Of a DNA stretch of 64,000 nt, positions 53,589 to 62,967 are shown one piece after another. Made by a program: the position numbers and the translations under genes. Origin of the DNA: DATBSL01 sp963729875 (GTDB taxonomy: Bacteria > Acidobacteriota > Vicinamibacteria > Fen-336); contig CAVSPR010000010.1 in NCBI GenBank assembly GCA_963729875.1, positions 186,001 to 250,000 on the forward strand, in the 5' to 3' direction. Positions within the stretch are counted from its first letter, which is position 1, and each line of letters opens with the position of its first letter. The notes beneath the pieces were generated by a model, which saw nothing but the letters and a program-made list of their open reading frames with translations, was not told the origin of the DNA and did not search any database.

Positions 53589-54755
53589 TCAGTAGAGCAG
53601 GTACTTCGCCCGACGCTTCCGGAACGCCTCCGACTCCTTCTTCCACCCGGGGGTGAGCCGCTTCGGCGACACCCCCGCCTCGATCGCCTTCCGGACCTTG
53701 TCCGTCCCGCACAGGATGTCGAAGGGCAGCTTCACGTACTCGTACTCGTACGGGGGGTCGCGCCAGGCGAAGCGCTCGGGGTCCTGCCGCCGGGCGTGGT
53801 GGATGAGGAGCAGGTACGTGAGGAAGGACGGGAAGCTCCGGCGGTCGAACACGTGGACCTGGACCCCGTGGCACATCGCGTCCATGTGCTTCTGGAAGGT
53901 CGGGGTGAAGGCGGTGGCGCGGAAGCCGACGCCCGGGATGCGCTCCCGGTCGAGCGCCCGGGCGAGGGCGTGGCCGTCGAGCCAGGGGGCCCCCACGAGC
54001 TCGAAGGGGCGCGTCGTGCCCCGGGCCTCCGAGAGGTTCGTCCCCTCGACGAGGCAGCCGCCGGGGTAGACGAACGCGGTGTCCACGGTCGGGATGTTCG
54101 GGGAGGGCAGGACCCAGGGCAGGCCGGTGTCCTCGTACGCCATCTTCCGCCGCCATCCCTTCATCGGCACGACGTGGAGGTCCACGTCGAGGGCGAGCTC
54201 CTCGCGGAACATCAGCGCGAGCTCGCCCGCCGTCATCCCGTGGCGCACGGCGAGGGGGTGCCAGCCGACGAACGAGCGGTACTCGGGGTCGAGGACGTTG
54301 CCCTCGATCGCGTCGCCCCCGATCGGGTTCGGGCGGTCGAGCACCACGACCCGCTTCCCTTCCCGCGCGCAGGCCTCCATGACGTAGAGCATCGTGTAGA
54401 CGTACGTGTAGTAGCGCGAGCCCACGTCCTGCACGTCGAACACCATCGCGTCGACGCCGGCCAGCATCTGCGGGGTGGGGACGCGGGTCTCGCCGTAGAG
54501 GCTGTGGACGGGGAGCCCCGTCTCGCGGTCGCGCGTGTGGCCGACCTCGATGAGGTCCTGGGCGTCCGCGGCGATGCCGTGCTCGGGGCCGAAGAGGGCC
54601 ACGAGCTTCACCCCCCGCCGCGCCCTGAGGGCGACCGAGGCGTGCTCGAGGTCCGGCGTGATCGAGGAGGGATTGACGACGAGCCCGACGCGGAGGCCTC
54701 GGACCGGGTCCGGCCGGTCGAGGAGTCGCTCGAGCCCCGTGCGGACGCGTGCCAT
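53589..54755 (-). CDS. namZ: NamZ-like exo-beta-N-acetylmuramidase (DUF1343, GH171)
   Basis: 388 aa. LVVNPSSITPDLEHAS, ALFGPEHGIAADAQDL, VFDVQDVGSRYYTYVYTM, VLDRPNPIGGDAIEGN and SPNIPTVDTAFVYPGGCLVEGTNLSEARGTT are the run of motifs that defines DUF1343. Members remove terminal MurNAc from peptidoglycan fragments during cell-wall recycling. No signal peptide is seen, so it may act in the cytoplasm or leave by another route. Six bases after the FHA/IPT gene, four before coaA. Gene symbol by family similarity only. Confidence 0.85.
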   Translation of the reverse strand: MARVRTGLERLLDRPDPVRGLRVGLVVNPSSITPDLEHASVALRARRGVKLVALFGPEHGIAADAQDLIEVGHTRDRETGLPVHSLYGETRVPTPQMLAGVDAMVFDVQDVGSRYYTYVYTMLYVMEACAREGKRVVVLDRPNPIGGDAIEGNVLDPEYRSFVGWHPLAVRHGMTAGELALMFREELALDVDLHVVPMKGWRRKMAYEDTGLPWVLPSPNIPTVDTAFVYPGGCLVEGTNLSEARGTTRPFELVGAPWLDGHALARALDRERIPGVGFRATAFTPTFQKHMDAMCHGVQVHVFDRRSFPSFLTYLLLIHHARRQDPERFAWRDPPYEYEYVKLPFDILCGTDKVRKAIEAGVSPKRLTPGWKKESEAFRKRRAKYLLY

Positions 54756-54761
54756 GGCGTT

Positions 54762-57528
54762 CTACTCCACGAACCGGAGGTTGAAGCGGGCGGGCGGCTT
54801 GCCGGCGCGCTCCACGGTCCCGGTGACGGTGTTCCCCTCGAGCGTGCCCTTGAAGCGGTACGCCGTTCCCTGCTGGTCGGCGGTGAAGCGCACGCTGCCG
54901 CGGTCGAAGCCGATGTCGCGAGCGGCGGCCTTGACCTCGATCGGGCCCTGCCACGTGGTGACCGTGCCCGCCAGCCTCCCGCCCTCGCTCCGGACGAGGA
55001 GCTCGAAGCGCCGCGTCCCGAGGTCGGGATCCTCGATCGTCCCGTCCCACCGGCCCTCGACCGCCGCCGCCGCCCGGCCGGACTCGCCCGAGACGACGAG
55101 CGCCATCTGCCGCAGTCCTGCCGCCATGCTCGGGGGAGGGGGGAGGACGAGGCTGCCGGGCACGTTGTTGCCGTCGGGCGCGCGGCGGTTGGCTTCCCCG
55201 AAGATCTCGGTCAGCACCCTGCCGCGCGGGGACACGGCGATCATCCGGATCGGGCGCTCGCGGAAGAGGAAGAGGCCGAGGTAGTCCTGCAGGAGGGCCG
55301 CCCAGTGGCGGGCCACCGCCGCCGGGGTGACGCTGCGGCCGCCGCGGTGCCCGGCCTCCCAGCCGCGCGAGTAGGCCGCCGCGTCCCCGGGTGTCGGCAC
55401 GAGGAACGGGCTCGCCTCGCCCGCGATGCCCACCGAGGGCGGCGGGCCCGCGCGCAGCTCGAAGGCGGGCGGCTTCGAGGAGGCGGCCGCCACCAGGGCG
55501 TTGAGCGCCGCCGACACCTTCACCGCGCGCTGCGCCGTGGAGGGGGCGTCCGCGGGATCGCCGAGGAGGAGCACGGGGCCGAGCTCCGTGGAGACGAAGA
55601 CGAGCCCCTCGCCCGGGTACTCGGCGACCGGAGCCGCGAAGAAGCGCGGGACGAAGGCGGAGGTGGTGCCCCGCTGCAGGGCGAACATGGACGTGCCCGC
55701 GGAGGCGCGTCCCCCCGCGGTCACGACGACCTTCATCTCCGGCACGATCTCGCCGGCTGCGAGGGGTGGGGCGACGACGGTGAGCTCGGTCGGGGTCGCG
55801 GAGACCAGGAGGGCGGGCTGGCCGCCGAAGGTCACGGTGTTGGCCAGCGGGTCGGGCAGGAACCCGCGTCCGGTGATCACGACCGGGTCGCCGACCGCGC
55901 CGCTCTCCGGGCTCACCTCGGAGACGAACGGGAGCCGGCCGAGGATGAGGTCGAACGACTCCGGGGCCGCGTCGCCCACCTTGAGGGCGAGGGACGTCGT
56001 CGTGCCCTCGGGCAGGGGCACCACGGGGATCGTCACCCGCACCCCTTCGGCGCTGGCCTCGACCGAGGGGGCGTCGATCCCCGCCACCTGCGCGCTGACC
56101 TTCTGGCCCTGGAAGCCCTCGCCCCGGACGAGGACGACCTGTCCGGGGAGCGCCACGTCGGGCTCGACCGCCGTGGCCTTCGCCGTGACCCGCACGGTCA
56201 GCATCACCGGCGTCGAGCGGCCCTCCTTCGTCTGCACGACGACCGGTACCTTCGCCTTGACGCCGACGGGCACGACCACCTTGAGCTCGCTCCCGCTCGC
56301 CGCGGTGACCTGGCCTGGCGCCGTCCCGAAGAGGACCGCGTTTGCCGACGGCTCGCCGGCGAAGTTCCGACCGGCGAGGGTGACGGCCTGCCCGGCCTCG
56401 ACGGGGTCGGGTGTGATCGAGGCGAGCTCGGGCGGCGTCTTGCGCAGGAGGAAGAACCACGCGAGCACCGCGGCCACGGCGAGGCCAGCCGCCCCCCCGA
56501 GGATGGGGACGAGCGGGAGCGAGAACGACCGGCGCCGCCGGGCGGCCGGCTTCCCCTTTGCCTTCGCCGCCGGGCGGGCCGCCGGCTTGGGGGCGGGCCG
56601 CAGGGGAGGAAACTCATCGTGGGCCCTGGGCTCGGCGGGCCGCTCGACGGGGATCGAGGGCAGCTCCGTCTGGTACTCCGGCTTGGCCGTCGCGGCGTGC
56701 GCGGGCGCGGGCGGCCGCGCGGGCGGTGGCTCGGGCGGCGGCGGCGCCGTGAGTCGCTCCGCCGCCGGCGGCGGTGGGGCGGGGGCGAACGACGGCGGCG
56801 GGGGCGGTGGTGGCGGCGGTGGTGGTGGCGGCGGCGGTGGCGCGAAAGGTGCGGGTGGGGATACCCGGGGCGGCTGAGGCGGCGCGGAAGGGGGCAGCGG
56901 CGCCGAGAAGAGGGCGTCGCCCTCCTCCTCGACGGGCAGGGCTCTCGGCCGCCTCGAGCGGCGGGCCGGAAGTGTCGCCCTCGACCACGACCGACTCCGC
57001 GTCGAAGACCGTCTCGGACCCCAGGTCGAACTCCCGGGGCGCCTCCGACTCGGCTTCGGCGACGAACGCCAGGGCTGGCCCCTCCTCAGCGAACGAGGGA
57101 GCCTCCCCGAAGGCGGGGGCATCGGGCTGCGCCTCGGACAGAGCGGGGGCAGCCGCGTCGGCGGCGAGCGCGGGCGAAGCCGAGCCGGGAAGGCGGACCA
57201 CGAGCTTCGCGCTGCCCTTCGCGCCGGGGGGGCCGAGGCAGACCCTGTCTCCTTCCTGCAGCGGGCGCTGGCCCTCGACCTTCTCGCCGTTGACGAAGGT
57301 GCCCGTCGCGCTCTCCACGTCCTCGATGGCGAGGCCGTCTCCGGTGAACAGCACGCGGGCGTGGAAGGGCTCGACGTTGCCGAGCATGATCTGGATGCCC
57401 GCGTCCATGCTCGAGCCGAGGATCGTCTCGCCGCCGGTGAGGGGGAGCGGATACTCGGTCCCGTCGAGCGGACCGCCAGTCATGACCAGGGTGGGTACGC
57501 TGACGCGATCCGGCTGGTCGTCCGCCAC
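54762..57528 (-). CDS. FHA / IPT-repeat membrane protein, one frameshift
   Basis: About 921 aa once joined. GTG 57528 has GGAGG 8 bases upstream. FHA domain 10-110 (GGETILGSSMDAGIQIMLGN, HARVLFTGDGLAIEDVES), an acidic linker, a Pro-rich tract (17 consecutive prolines), a basic stretch and one membrane helix (LPLVPILGGAAGLAVAAVLAWF). Three IPT/TIG domains follow (SITPDPVEAGQAVTLAGRNF; VEPDVALPGQVVLVRGEGF; VSPESGAVGDPVVITGRGF) and a C-terminal module of unknown fold. At 56939-56941 a GGG must be read as GG to join AES to LPVEEEGDALF. It may link phosphoprotein binding inside to an external receptor. Confidence 0.82.
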
Positions 57529-57658
57529 GGGCGAACCTCCCAAGAGACAGAAGGACAAGGAGATGCCTCGTCCTGCGCGGCGATTCAAGCACACGGTCCG
57601 GGGCGTGTCAACGCTCGTTGACACCCCGGCGTGCGGGTGCTAGCGTGCCAGACGAACG

Positions 57659-58114
57659 ATGACTCCCGCCTTGCTGCGCGCGCGAGAGACGTCGCCGCCG
57701 GAGAGCGTCCTGCGACAGCTGCGTATCCCGTTCGTCCGGAGGGCGACCCTCGTCGGTGCGTCCCGCCGCGAGGACGTCTTCATGATCGACATCGGCATGG
57801 CCGGCGCCTTCGTGGAGCGTGCCGAGGCCCTCCCGGTCGACGAGACCCTCGAGATCCGCTTCCCCTGGCCCGGTTCCGAGATCCCCTTCGCCGCCCGCTG
57901 CCGCGTGGCCTGGTGGCACTCGGAGGGGGCGCCGCTCTCCTCCAAGTCCCTGCCGCCGGGGGCGGGGCTGCAGTTCGTCGAGATGTCGGACGTGGACCGT
58001 GACCGCCTCCGCCTGCTGCTCGTGGACTACTGCCGGCAGAACCCCCGCGTGCGCCGCTTCCTCCGTCACTGGCCCGAGGCGGAGCGCCAGGGCGACGACC
58101 CGACGGCCGGCTGA
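57659..58114 (+). CDS. PilZ-like domain protein
   Basis: 151 aa. QLRIPFVRRATLVGASRREDVFMIDIGMAGAFVE fits the PilZ start, with an RR pair followed by DIGMAGAFV in place of the (D/N)xSxxG c-di-GMP motif, so the site is partly degenerate (G for S). LEIRFPWPGSEIPFAARCRVAW and GAGLQFVEM complete the six-stranded barrel. Binding of c-di-GMP is uncertain. Followed by trmJ 5 bases later. Confidence 0.75.
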   Translation: MTPALLRARETSPPESVLRQLRIPFVRRATLVGASRREDVFMIDIGMAGAFVERAEALPVDETLEIRFPWPGSEIPFAARCRVAWWHSEGAPLSSKSLPPGAGLQFVEMSDVDRDRLRLLLVDYCRQNPRVRRFLRHWPEAERQGDDPTAG

Positions 58115-58119
58115 CGCCG

Positions 58120-58821
58120 GTGCCACGCGTCCGCGTCGTCCTCGTGCGGCCCGAGACGTCCGCCAACGTGGGGGCCTGTGCCCGCGTCGTGCGCAACGCC
58201 GGCGCGGCCGGGCTCGACCTCGTCGCCCCGGGGGACTGGCGCACCGTGGAGTGCTGGAGGACGGCCTGGGGGGCGCAGGACGTCCTCGAGCAGGCGCGCG
58301 TGTTCGACGACATCGGCTCCGCGCTGCGCGGGACGGCGATGGCGGTGGCCTTCAGCGGCCGGCGGCCGGCCGGGCCGCCGGCCGCCGACGTGCGCGATGC
58401 CGCCGCCGCGATCGCCGGGCTGGGACGGGACGAGACGGCCGCCCTCGTCTTCGGCCCCGAGACGACCGGCCTCGCCAACGACGAGATCGCGCTCTGCGGT
58501 CGCTGCGCCGCGATCCCCTCGCACCGCGCCCAGCCCTCGTACAACCTCTCCCACGCGGTGGCAATCGCCGCCTACGAGGTCCTCCGCGGGACGCGCCGGG
58601 CCGCCGGCTCGCCGGGAGCGCGTGCGACCCACGACGAGAAGGAGCGCGTGCTCGGGCTCTTGCGCCAGGGGCTGCTCTCGATCGGGGCGCTGCCGGAGGC
58701 CAACACCGACGGCTACTTCTCCGACTGGCGCTCGCTCCTGCAACGCTCGGATCTCACCCCGAAGGAGCTGAAGCTGCTCGAGCACGCGGCCCGCAAGATG
58801 GCCCAGGTACGCCGGGACTGA
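58120..58821 (+). CDS. trmJ: tRNA (cytidine/uridine-2'-O-)-methyltransferase TrmJ-like, SpoU family
   Basis: 233 aa, GTG start. VVLVRPETSANVGACARVVRNAG, AALVFGPETTGLANDEIALC and PSYNLSHAVAIAAYEVL are the three SpoU motifs of the SPOUT knot. The extension (LLSIGALPEANTDGYFSDWRSLLQRSDLTPKELKLL) is the C-terminal part specific to TrmJ, which methylates tRNA position 32. Likely cytoplasmic dimer. Part of a run PilZ - trmJ - small protein. Confidence 0.88.
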   Translation: MPRVRVVLVRPETSANVGACARVVRNAGAAGLDLVAPGDWRTVECWRTAWGAQDVLEQARVFDDIGSALRGTAMAVAFSGRRPAGPPAADVRDAAAAIAGLGRDETAALVFGPETTGLANDEIALCGRCAAIPSHRAQPSYNLSHAVAIAAYEVLRGTRRAAGSPGARATHDEKERVLGLLRQGLLSIGALPEANTDGYFSDWRSLLQRSDLTPKELKLLEHAARKMAQVRRD

Positions 58822-58824
58822 TGA

Positions 58825-59094
58825 ATGGCCGACCCCCAGGACCCCTTCGCCGACGTCGTGCTCTTCGAGGGGGGCTTCTCGATCCCCGAGCTCAAGTGGC
58901 GCGAGCTCCTCTTCGTCGGGGCCCTCCGACCCGACGGGGACGGCTTCGTGCGCGACCCCGCGCGGCCCCTGCCGCCCTTCCGGCGCGACGGCCTCTTCCC
59001 GGAGGGCGTCCGCTTCCGCGTGGTGCGGGCCGGGGGACGGGTGAGGGTGCTCCCCGGGGAGGCGATCGGTGGGCACGATCGCCCCGATCTATAA
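58825..59094 (+). CDS. small protein of unknown function
   Basis: 89 aa. DVVLFEGGFSIPELKWRELLFVGALRPDGDGFV ... RVVRAGGRVRVLPGEAIG. No family recognised. Located 3 bases after trmJ and ending in TAA that lies inside the TATAAT -10 element of pcnB. Base composition and codon use match its neighbours. Confidence 0.6.
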   Translation: MADPQDPFADVVLFEGGFSIPELKWRELLFVGALRPDGDGFVRDPARPLPPFRRDGLFPEGVRFRVVRAGGRVRVLPGEAIGGHDRPDL

Positions 59095-59095
59095 T
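59090..59095 (+). promoter_or_regulatory. -10 element TATAAT, leaderless-type
   Basis: Perfect TATAAT ending 6 bases before GTG 59102 of pcnB, and overlapping the TAA stop of the preceding small gene. No ribosome binding site between it and the start. Confidence 0.55.
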
Positions 59096-59101
59096 CCCGG
59101 G

Positions 59102-60493
59102 GTGGAGGTTTCACCCGGCAACGTCGCACCACGCATCCTCTCGCGGCCCGAGCACAACCTCTCGCGCAAGAACATCGACCCCGACGCGCTCAAGGTCCTC
59201 TACCGCCTGAAGAACAACGGCTTCGTGGCGTACCTGGTCGGGGGCGGGGTGCGCGACCTGCTCCTGGAGCGGCAGCCGAAGGACTTCGACATCGGCACGA
59301 GCGCCCACCCGCAGCAGGTGCGCAAGCTCTTCCGCAACTGCTTCATCGTGGGCCGCCGCTTCCGCCTCGCCCACGTGCGCTTCGGGCGCAAGGTGATCGA
59401 GGTCTCGACCTTCCGGCGCGCGGCCGAGGCCGAGGCCGGCGAGACCCTCATCCACCGCGACAACACCTTCGGGACGCCGGAGGAGGACGCCTTCCGCCGG
59501 GACTTCACGGTGAACGCCCTCTTCTACGACATCGCCACGTTCTCGGTGATCGACTGGGTGCACGGGATCGAGGACCTGACCGACCGCGTCATCCGGACGA
59601 TCGGCGACCCCGCCGTGCGCTTCCGCGAGGACCCGGTGCGCATGCTGCGCGCGGTCGCCCTCGCCGCCCGCCTCCGTTTCACGATCGACCGCGACACTGC
59701 GGAGGCGGTGCGGGCCCTGCGGGGCGAGATCGTCCGCAGCAGCTCGGCGCGCATCCTGGAGGAGGTCTACAAGATCCTGCGCCAGGGCCGGTCCCGGCGG
59801 ACCTTCGAGATGCTCCACGACTACGGCCTGCTCGCGTACATGCTGCCGGAGGCCGACCGCGCCGTCGCCGAAGGGCACGAGGCCTTCCTCGGGTCGCTGG
59901 CCCGGCTCGACGCCCACCGACTCGCGGGCCTCGCCACCCCCGACCAGCTCGCGAACCCGCTGCTCATGGGATCGCTCCTCGTGCCGCTCGGCGTGCCGCT
60001 GCGCCGGGTGGCCGGCGCCCCGTCGCCGCGTCGGGCCCGTGGCGAAGAGCCCGGCGACGGCGCGCGCGACGACGTGGCCGCCGAGATCGCGGAGCTGGGC
60101 GCCGAGGAGGAGCCGGAAGCAGGGACGGGCGAGTCTCCGGCCCTCGACCTCCCGTTCGCCCGGCGCGACCTCGAGCGGCTGCGGCTCGTCCTGCTCGCAC
60201 AGCGGCGCCTGCGCGAGGCGCAGGGACCGGCCTCGGCCCGCCGGGCGATGGCCGCGAAGAGCTACTTCGAGGACGCCGTGCGCTGGCTCGCCATCCACGG
60301 CGGCGACGAGGGGCGCGAGCTCGCCGCGCAGTGGTGGGGGCTCGGTGCCGGCCCGGCCGAGCCGGCCGACGACGAAGGCCCGGCCCCGCCCCCCGAGGGC
60401 GACGCCGTCGCGGGCGAAGGCGAGGCCTCCCGCCGCCGCCGCCGCCGTCGTCGCCGCCGCCGTCCACCCGCGAAGCCGGCCGATCCGGCCTGA
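59102..60493 (+). CDS. pcnB: poly(A) polymerase / tRNA nucleotidyltransferase-family protein (PcnB-like)
   Basis: 463 aa. LVGGGVRDLLLERQPKDFDIGTSA holds the class II nucleotidyltransferase motif GGxVRD-x(12)-DxD. RRDFTVNALFYD and DPVRMLRAVALAARLRFTID follow as in PcnB. The C-terminal third has an Ala/Glu-rich insert and ends with RRRRRRRRRRRPPAKP, an Arg-rich tail like that of PcnB proteins. The PcnB-type N-terminus (HNLSRKNIDPDALKVLYRL) favours poly(A) polymerase over CCA-adding. Start at GTG 59102 chosen from the TATAAT spacing; GTG 59069 is an alternative. Confidence 0.88.
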   Translation: MEVSPGNVAPRILSRPEHNLSRKNIDPDALKVLYRLKNNGFVAYLVGGGVRDLLLERQPKDFDIGTSAHPQQVRKLFRNCFIVGRRFRLAHVRFGRKVIEVSTFRRAAEAEAGETLIHRDNTFGTPEEDAFRRDFTVNALFYDIATFSVIDWVHGIEDLTDRVIRTIGDPAVRFREDPVRMLRAVALAARLRFTIDRDTAEAVRALRGEIVRSSSARILEEVYKILRQGRSRRTFEMLHDYGLLAYMLPEADRAVAEGHEAFLGSLARLDAHRLAGLATPDQLANPLLMGSLLVPLGVPLRRVAGAPSPRRARGEEPGDGARDDVAAEIAELGAEEEPEAGTGESPALDLPFARRDLERLRLVLLAQRRLREAQGPASARRAMAAKSYFEDAVRWLAIHGGDEGRELAAQWWGLGAGPAEPADDEGPAPPPEGDAVAGEGEASRRRRRRRRRRRPPAKPADPA

Positions 60494-60525
60494 AGTCCCC
60501 CGTCTCCCCGAACGGAGAGCTTGCC

Positions 60526-60798
60526 ATGACCCTGTTGACCGAGACCGAGATCCAGGAGCGTCTCGCCCGCCTGCCCGGCTGGGAACGCCAGGGGCGGGAG
60601 ATCCGCCGCACGTGGGCTTTCGCCGACTTCCGGGGCTCGATGGCCTTCGTCCAGCGGGTGGCCGACCTCGCCGAAGCGGCTAACCACCACCCCGACATCG
60701 ACATCCGCTACTCGAAGGTGACCCTCGCCCTCAGCACCCACGACGCGGGCGGGCTCACCGCGCGCGACTTCGCCCTGGCCGAGGCGATCGGGTCGTGA
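60526..60798 (+). CDS. phhB: 4a-hydroxytetrahydrobiopterin dehydratase
   Basis: 90 aa, normal for the family. EAANHHPDIDIRYSKVTLALSTHDAGGLTARD contains the active-site HHP and the STHDAGGLT ending. It recycles the oxidised pterin cofactor by removing water, or acts in pterin synthesis. GGAGAG 9 bases before ATG. Its stop overlaps the start of rfbD (GTGA). No aromatic amino acid hydroxylase gene is in the window. Confidence 0.9.
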   Translation: MTLLTETEIQERLARLPGWERQGREIRRTWAFADFRGSMAFVQRVADLAEAANHHPDIDIRYSKVTLALSTHDAGGLTARDFALAEAIGS

Positions 60799-61640
60799 GG
60801 GCGGCCGTCGTCGGCTCGGCGGGCCAGCTGGGGCGCGAGCTCGTGGCCCTCCTCGGCGCCGAGGTCGCGTGGGCCGGGGACTTTGCCGAGCTCGACGCCA
60901 CGGACGCGGCGGCGGTGTCCGCCCTCGTCTCGCGAGTGGGCCCCGACGTCGTGTGGAACGCCACCGCCTACAACCGCGTGGACGCCGCGGAGAGCGAGCC
61001 CGCCGCGGCTTTCGCGGTCAACGCGCAGGCCCCCCACTTCCTCGCCCGAGCGGCGCGTGCCGCGGGGGCCCTCCTCGTCCACTACTCGACCGACTACGTC
61101 TTCGACGGCGCGGCAAAGCGCCCCTATCGCGAGGATGACGCCCCTCGGCCCCTCGGGGTCTACGGCGCCTCGAAGCTCGCCGGCGAGCACCTCGTGGCCG
61201 CCGGGGGCGGCGAGCACCTCGTGGTGCGCACGAGCGGCGTCCTCGGCCGCGGGGGCAGCGAGCAGAAGGGCGGCTCCTTCGTCGAGCGGATCGTGGCCCG
61301 GGCCCGCGCCGGGGAGCCGCTGCGCGTCGTCGCCGACCAGGTCTTCGCCCCCACCTGCGCGGCGGACCTCGCGGCGGGATCGATCGCCCTCGTGCGTGCC
61401 GGCGCCCGGGGCGTCTTCCACGTGACGAACGCCGGCTCGTGCAGCTGGCACGAGCTGGCCGAGGCGGCGCTCGCCGCGGTCGGCCTCGAGGTGCCGGTCG
61501 AGCGCATCTCCGTGGCCGACCTGAAGCTGCCGGCGCGGCGCCCCGCGTACTCGGTCCTCGACGGATCGCGCTACCTCGGACTGGGCCTGCCGCCGCTGCG
61601 CAGCTGGCGCGAGGCCCTCCCGGACTGCCTGGGCCGGTAG
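60795..61640 (+). CDS. rfbD: dTDP-4-dehydrorhamnose reductase
   Basis: 281 aa, GTG start overlapping the phhB stop. VVGSAGQLGREL is the Rossmann NAD(P)-binding motif; VHYSTDYVFDGAAKRPYRE and YGASKLAGEHL (YxxxK) are the catalytic parts of the RmlD family. Last step of dTDP-L-rhamnose synthesis for cell-surface glycans. The other rml genes are not adjacent. Its active-site Thr/Tyr/Lys set is intact (STDY, YGASK). Confidence 0.9.
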   Translation: MRAAVVGSAGQLGRELVALLGAEVAWAGDFAELDATDAAAVSALVSRVGPDVVWNATAYNRVDAAESEPAAAFAVNAQAPHFLARAARAAGALLVHYSTDYVFDGAAKRPYREDDAPRPLGVYGASKLAGEHLVAAGGGEHLVVRTSGVLGRGGSEQKGGSFVERIVARARAGEPLRVVADQVFAPTCAADLAAGSIALVRAGARGVFHVTNAGSCSWHELAEAALAAVGLEVPVERISVADLKLPARRPAYSVLDGSRYLGLGLPPLRSWREALPDCLGR

Positions 61641-61662
61641 CCGCCTCTTCGACGCCGTAGAT

Positions 61663-61692
61663 TTGACGGCCCCGGGCCGATTGGGCTAACGT
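61663..61692 (+). promoter_or_regulatory. sigma70-type promoter for the tRNA genes
   Basis: TTGACG, 18 bases, TAACGT, with a predicted start about 10 bases before tRNA-Val. Best -35/-10 pair in the window. Confidence 0.6.
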
Positions 61693-61708
61693 CTCCGTTT
61701 GTCCGCCT

Positions 61709-61783
61709 GGGCGGTTAGCTCAGCGGTAGAGCACTGGTCTTACACGCCGGGTGTCACAGGTTCGAATCCTGTACCGCCCACCA
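61709..61783 (+). tRNA. tRNA-Val (anticodon TAC)
   Basis: Acceptor GGGCGGT/ACCGCCC, D arm GCTC-GAGC, anticodon loop CTTACAC, T arm ACAGG-TTCGAAT-CCTGT, discriminator A and encoded CCA at 61781-61783. All arms pair, with G-T wobble pairs in the anticodon stem. Reads GUN valine codons. Confidence 0.95.
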
Positions 61784-61818
61784 GGATTCCCTCCAGGGGA
61801 GCCCGGCGCCACCCGAGC

Positions 61819-61896
<78 letters not shown>

Positions 61897-62030
61897 TTCT
61901 TCGCTTCAGGGATAAGGGTTTCCGGTCCACACGTCTCCCGCGCCTTCTGCGTCGGGAGCCGGTGTGCCACCCGTAGCTCGGCAGCACCTTCAGCGCCTCG
62001 ACCGCGACCCGGGGCACGGGCACGCGCCGC

Positions 62031-62921
62031 CTACTTCTGCAATCGAAGCGTCTTGATCAACGCTGAAAGCGCGGCCGGTTGCTGTCGTCGGCTCGGGTAA
62101 TAGAGAAAGTAGCCGGGGAACGGCGGACACCAGCCCTCGAGCACCCGCACCAGCTTTCCCGCGGAGATGAACGGTGCTGCGTACTGCTCCAGCGTCCAGA
62201 CCACGCCGACTCCGTCGAGAGCCGCTCGCACCTGGATCTCCGCATCGTTGACGATCAGCGGGCCGTCGACCGCCACGGTGAGCGATTGCCTGCCCTTTTC
62301 GAACTCCCATTGGTACATGCCGCGCGATCCCTGACGAAAGTTGACGCACGCGTGGTTCAGCAGATCGCGCGGATGCTCGGGTTTGCGATGGGAGGCGAAG
62401 TACTGCGGTGAGCCGACGATCGCCGCGCGGAGATCCTCGGACACGCGCACGGCCACCATGTCCTTCTGGATGAACTCGCCGATCTCGATGCCTGCGTCGA
62501 AGCCGGCGGCGACGAGGTCGACTCGGCTGTTGTCGGTGGTCACGTCGAGAACGACGTCGGGATAGTCGCGCGCGAACTGCGCGAGCTTCGGGACGAGCGC
62601 GATCATCGCGGCGCTTCGCGGCAGCAGCAGGCGCACGCGGCCCGCTGGCCGGTCGCGCAGGCTGGACACCTGGGCGACCGCCTGGTGGACGTCGTCGAAC
62701 GCCGGTTTCAGCCGGGTGAAGAGCTGCTCTCCCGCGTCGGTTGGCGCCACGCTGCGCGTGGTGCGCGCCAGCAGCCGGACCCCCATGCGCTCTTCCAGGC
62801 CCCGGATGGCGTGACTCAGCGCCGAAGGAGAGACCCCGAGGCGTTTCGCAGCCCGGGTGAAGCTTCGTTCCTCCGCCACCAACACGAAGGCAGCCAGGGC
62901 GCCCAGCTCGTCGCGATCCAT
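62031..62921 (-). CDS. LysR-family transcriptional regulator
   Basis: 296 aa. Winged helix-turn-helix at 5-65 (AAFVLVAEERSFTRAAKRLGVSPSALSHAIRGLEERMG), then an effector domain from about 90 with the two-lobe LysR fold (VDLVAAGFDAGIEIG, LDGVGVVWTLEQYAAPFI). Divergent from the aldo-keto reductase, which it probably controls. Start at 62921 preceded by TACCAT 6 bases upstream on the minus strand. Confidence 0.92.
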   Translation of the reverse strand: MDRDELGALAAFVLVAEERSFTRAAKRLGVSPSALSHAIRGLEERMGVRLLARTTRSVAPTDAGEQLFTRLKPAFDDVHQAVAQVSSLRDRPAGRVRLLLPRSAAMIALVPKLAQFARDYPDVVLDVTTDNSRVDLVAAGFDAGIEIGEFIQKDMVAVRVSEDLRAAIVGSPQYFASHRKPEHPRDLLNHACVNFRQGSRGMYQWEFEKGRQSLTVAVDGPLIVNDAEIQVRAALDGVGVVWTLEQYAAPFISAGKLVRVLEGWCPPFPGYFLYYPSRRQQPAALSALIKTLRLQK

Positions 62922-62927
62922 TCCTGA

Positions 62928-62933
62928 ATGGTA
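62928..62933 (-). promoter_or_regulatory. -10 element TACCAT, leaderless-type
   Basis: Minus strand TACCAT-TCAGGA-ATG of the LysR gene: again 6 bases between a TANNNT hexamer and the start codon. AGGA touches the ATG and is too close to serve as ribosome binding site. Confidence 0.4.
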
Positions 62934-62957
62934 CTCACAAAGGCATTGCGATTTCAC

Positions 62958-62967
62958 AGTCTAGACT
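62958..62967. promoter_or_regulatory. AGTCTAGACT palindrome in the LysR/AKR divergent region
   Basis: Perfect 10-base palindrome 37 bases upstream of the LysR start and about 77 bases upstream of the reductase start, in the only AT-rich part of that gap. LysR regulators bind dyads of this size between divergent genes, so it is a candidate operator. Confidence 0.4.

Noticed and set aside
53581..56460. 959-codon minus-strand frame across namZ and the IPT gene
   Set aside because: Composition is Arg/Gly/Ala repeats without motifs, while the two overlapping genes in other frames are clear families.
56790..56860. Tandem GGC/GGT-type repeats as a microsatellite or CRISPR-like array
   Set aside because: They encode the poly-proline spacer of the FHA/IPT protein; no CRISPR repeats or spacers are seen anywhere in the window.
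61928..61966. Imperfect hairpin downstream of the tRNA genes as terminator
   Set aside because: The stem is interrupted and no T run follows.
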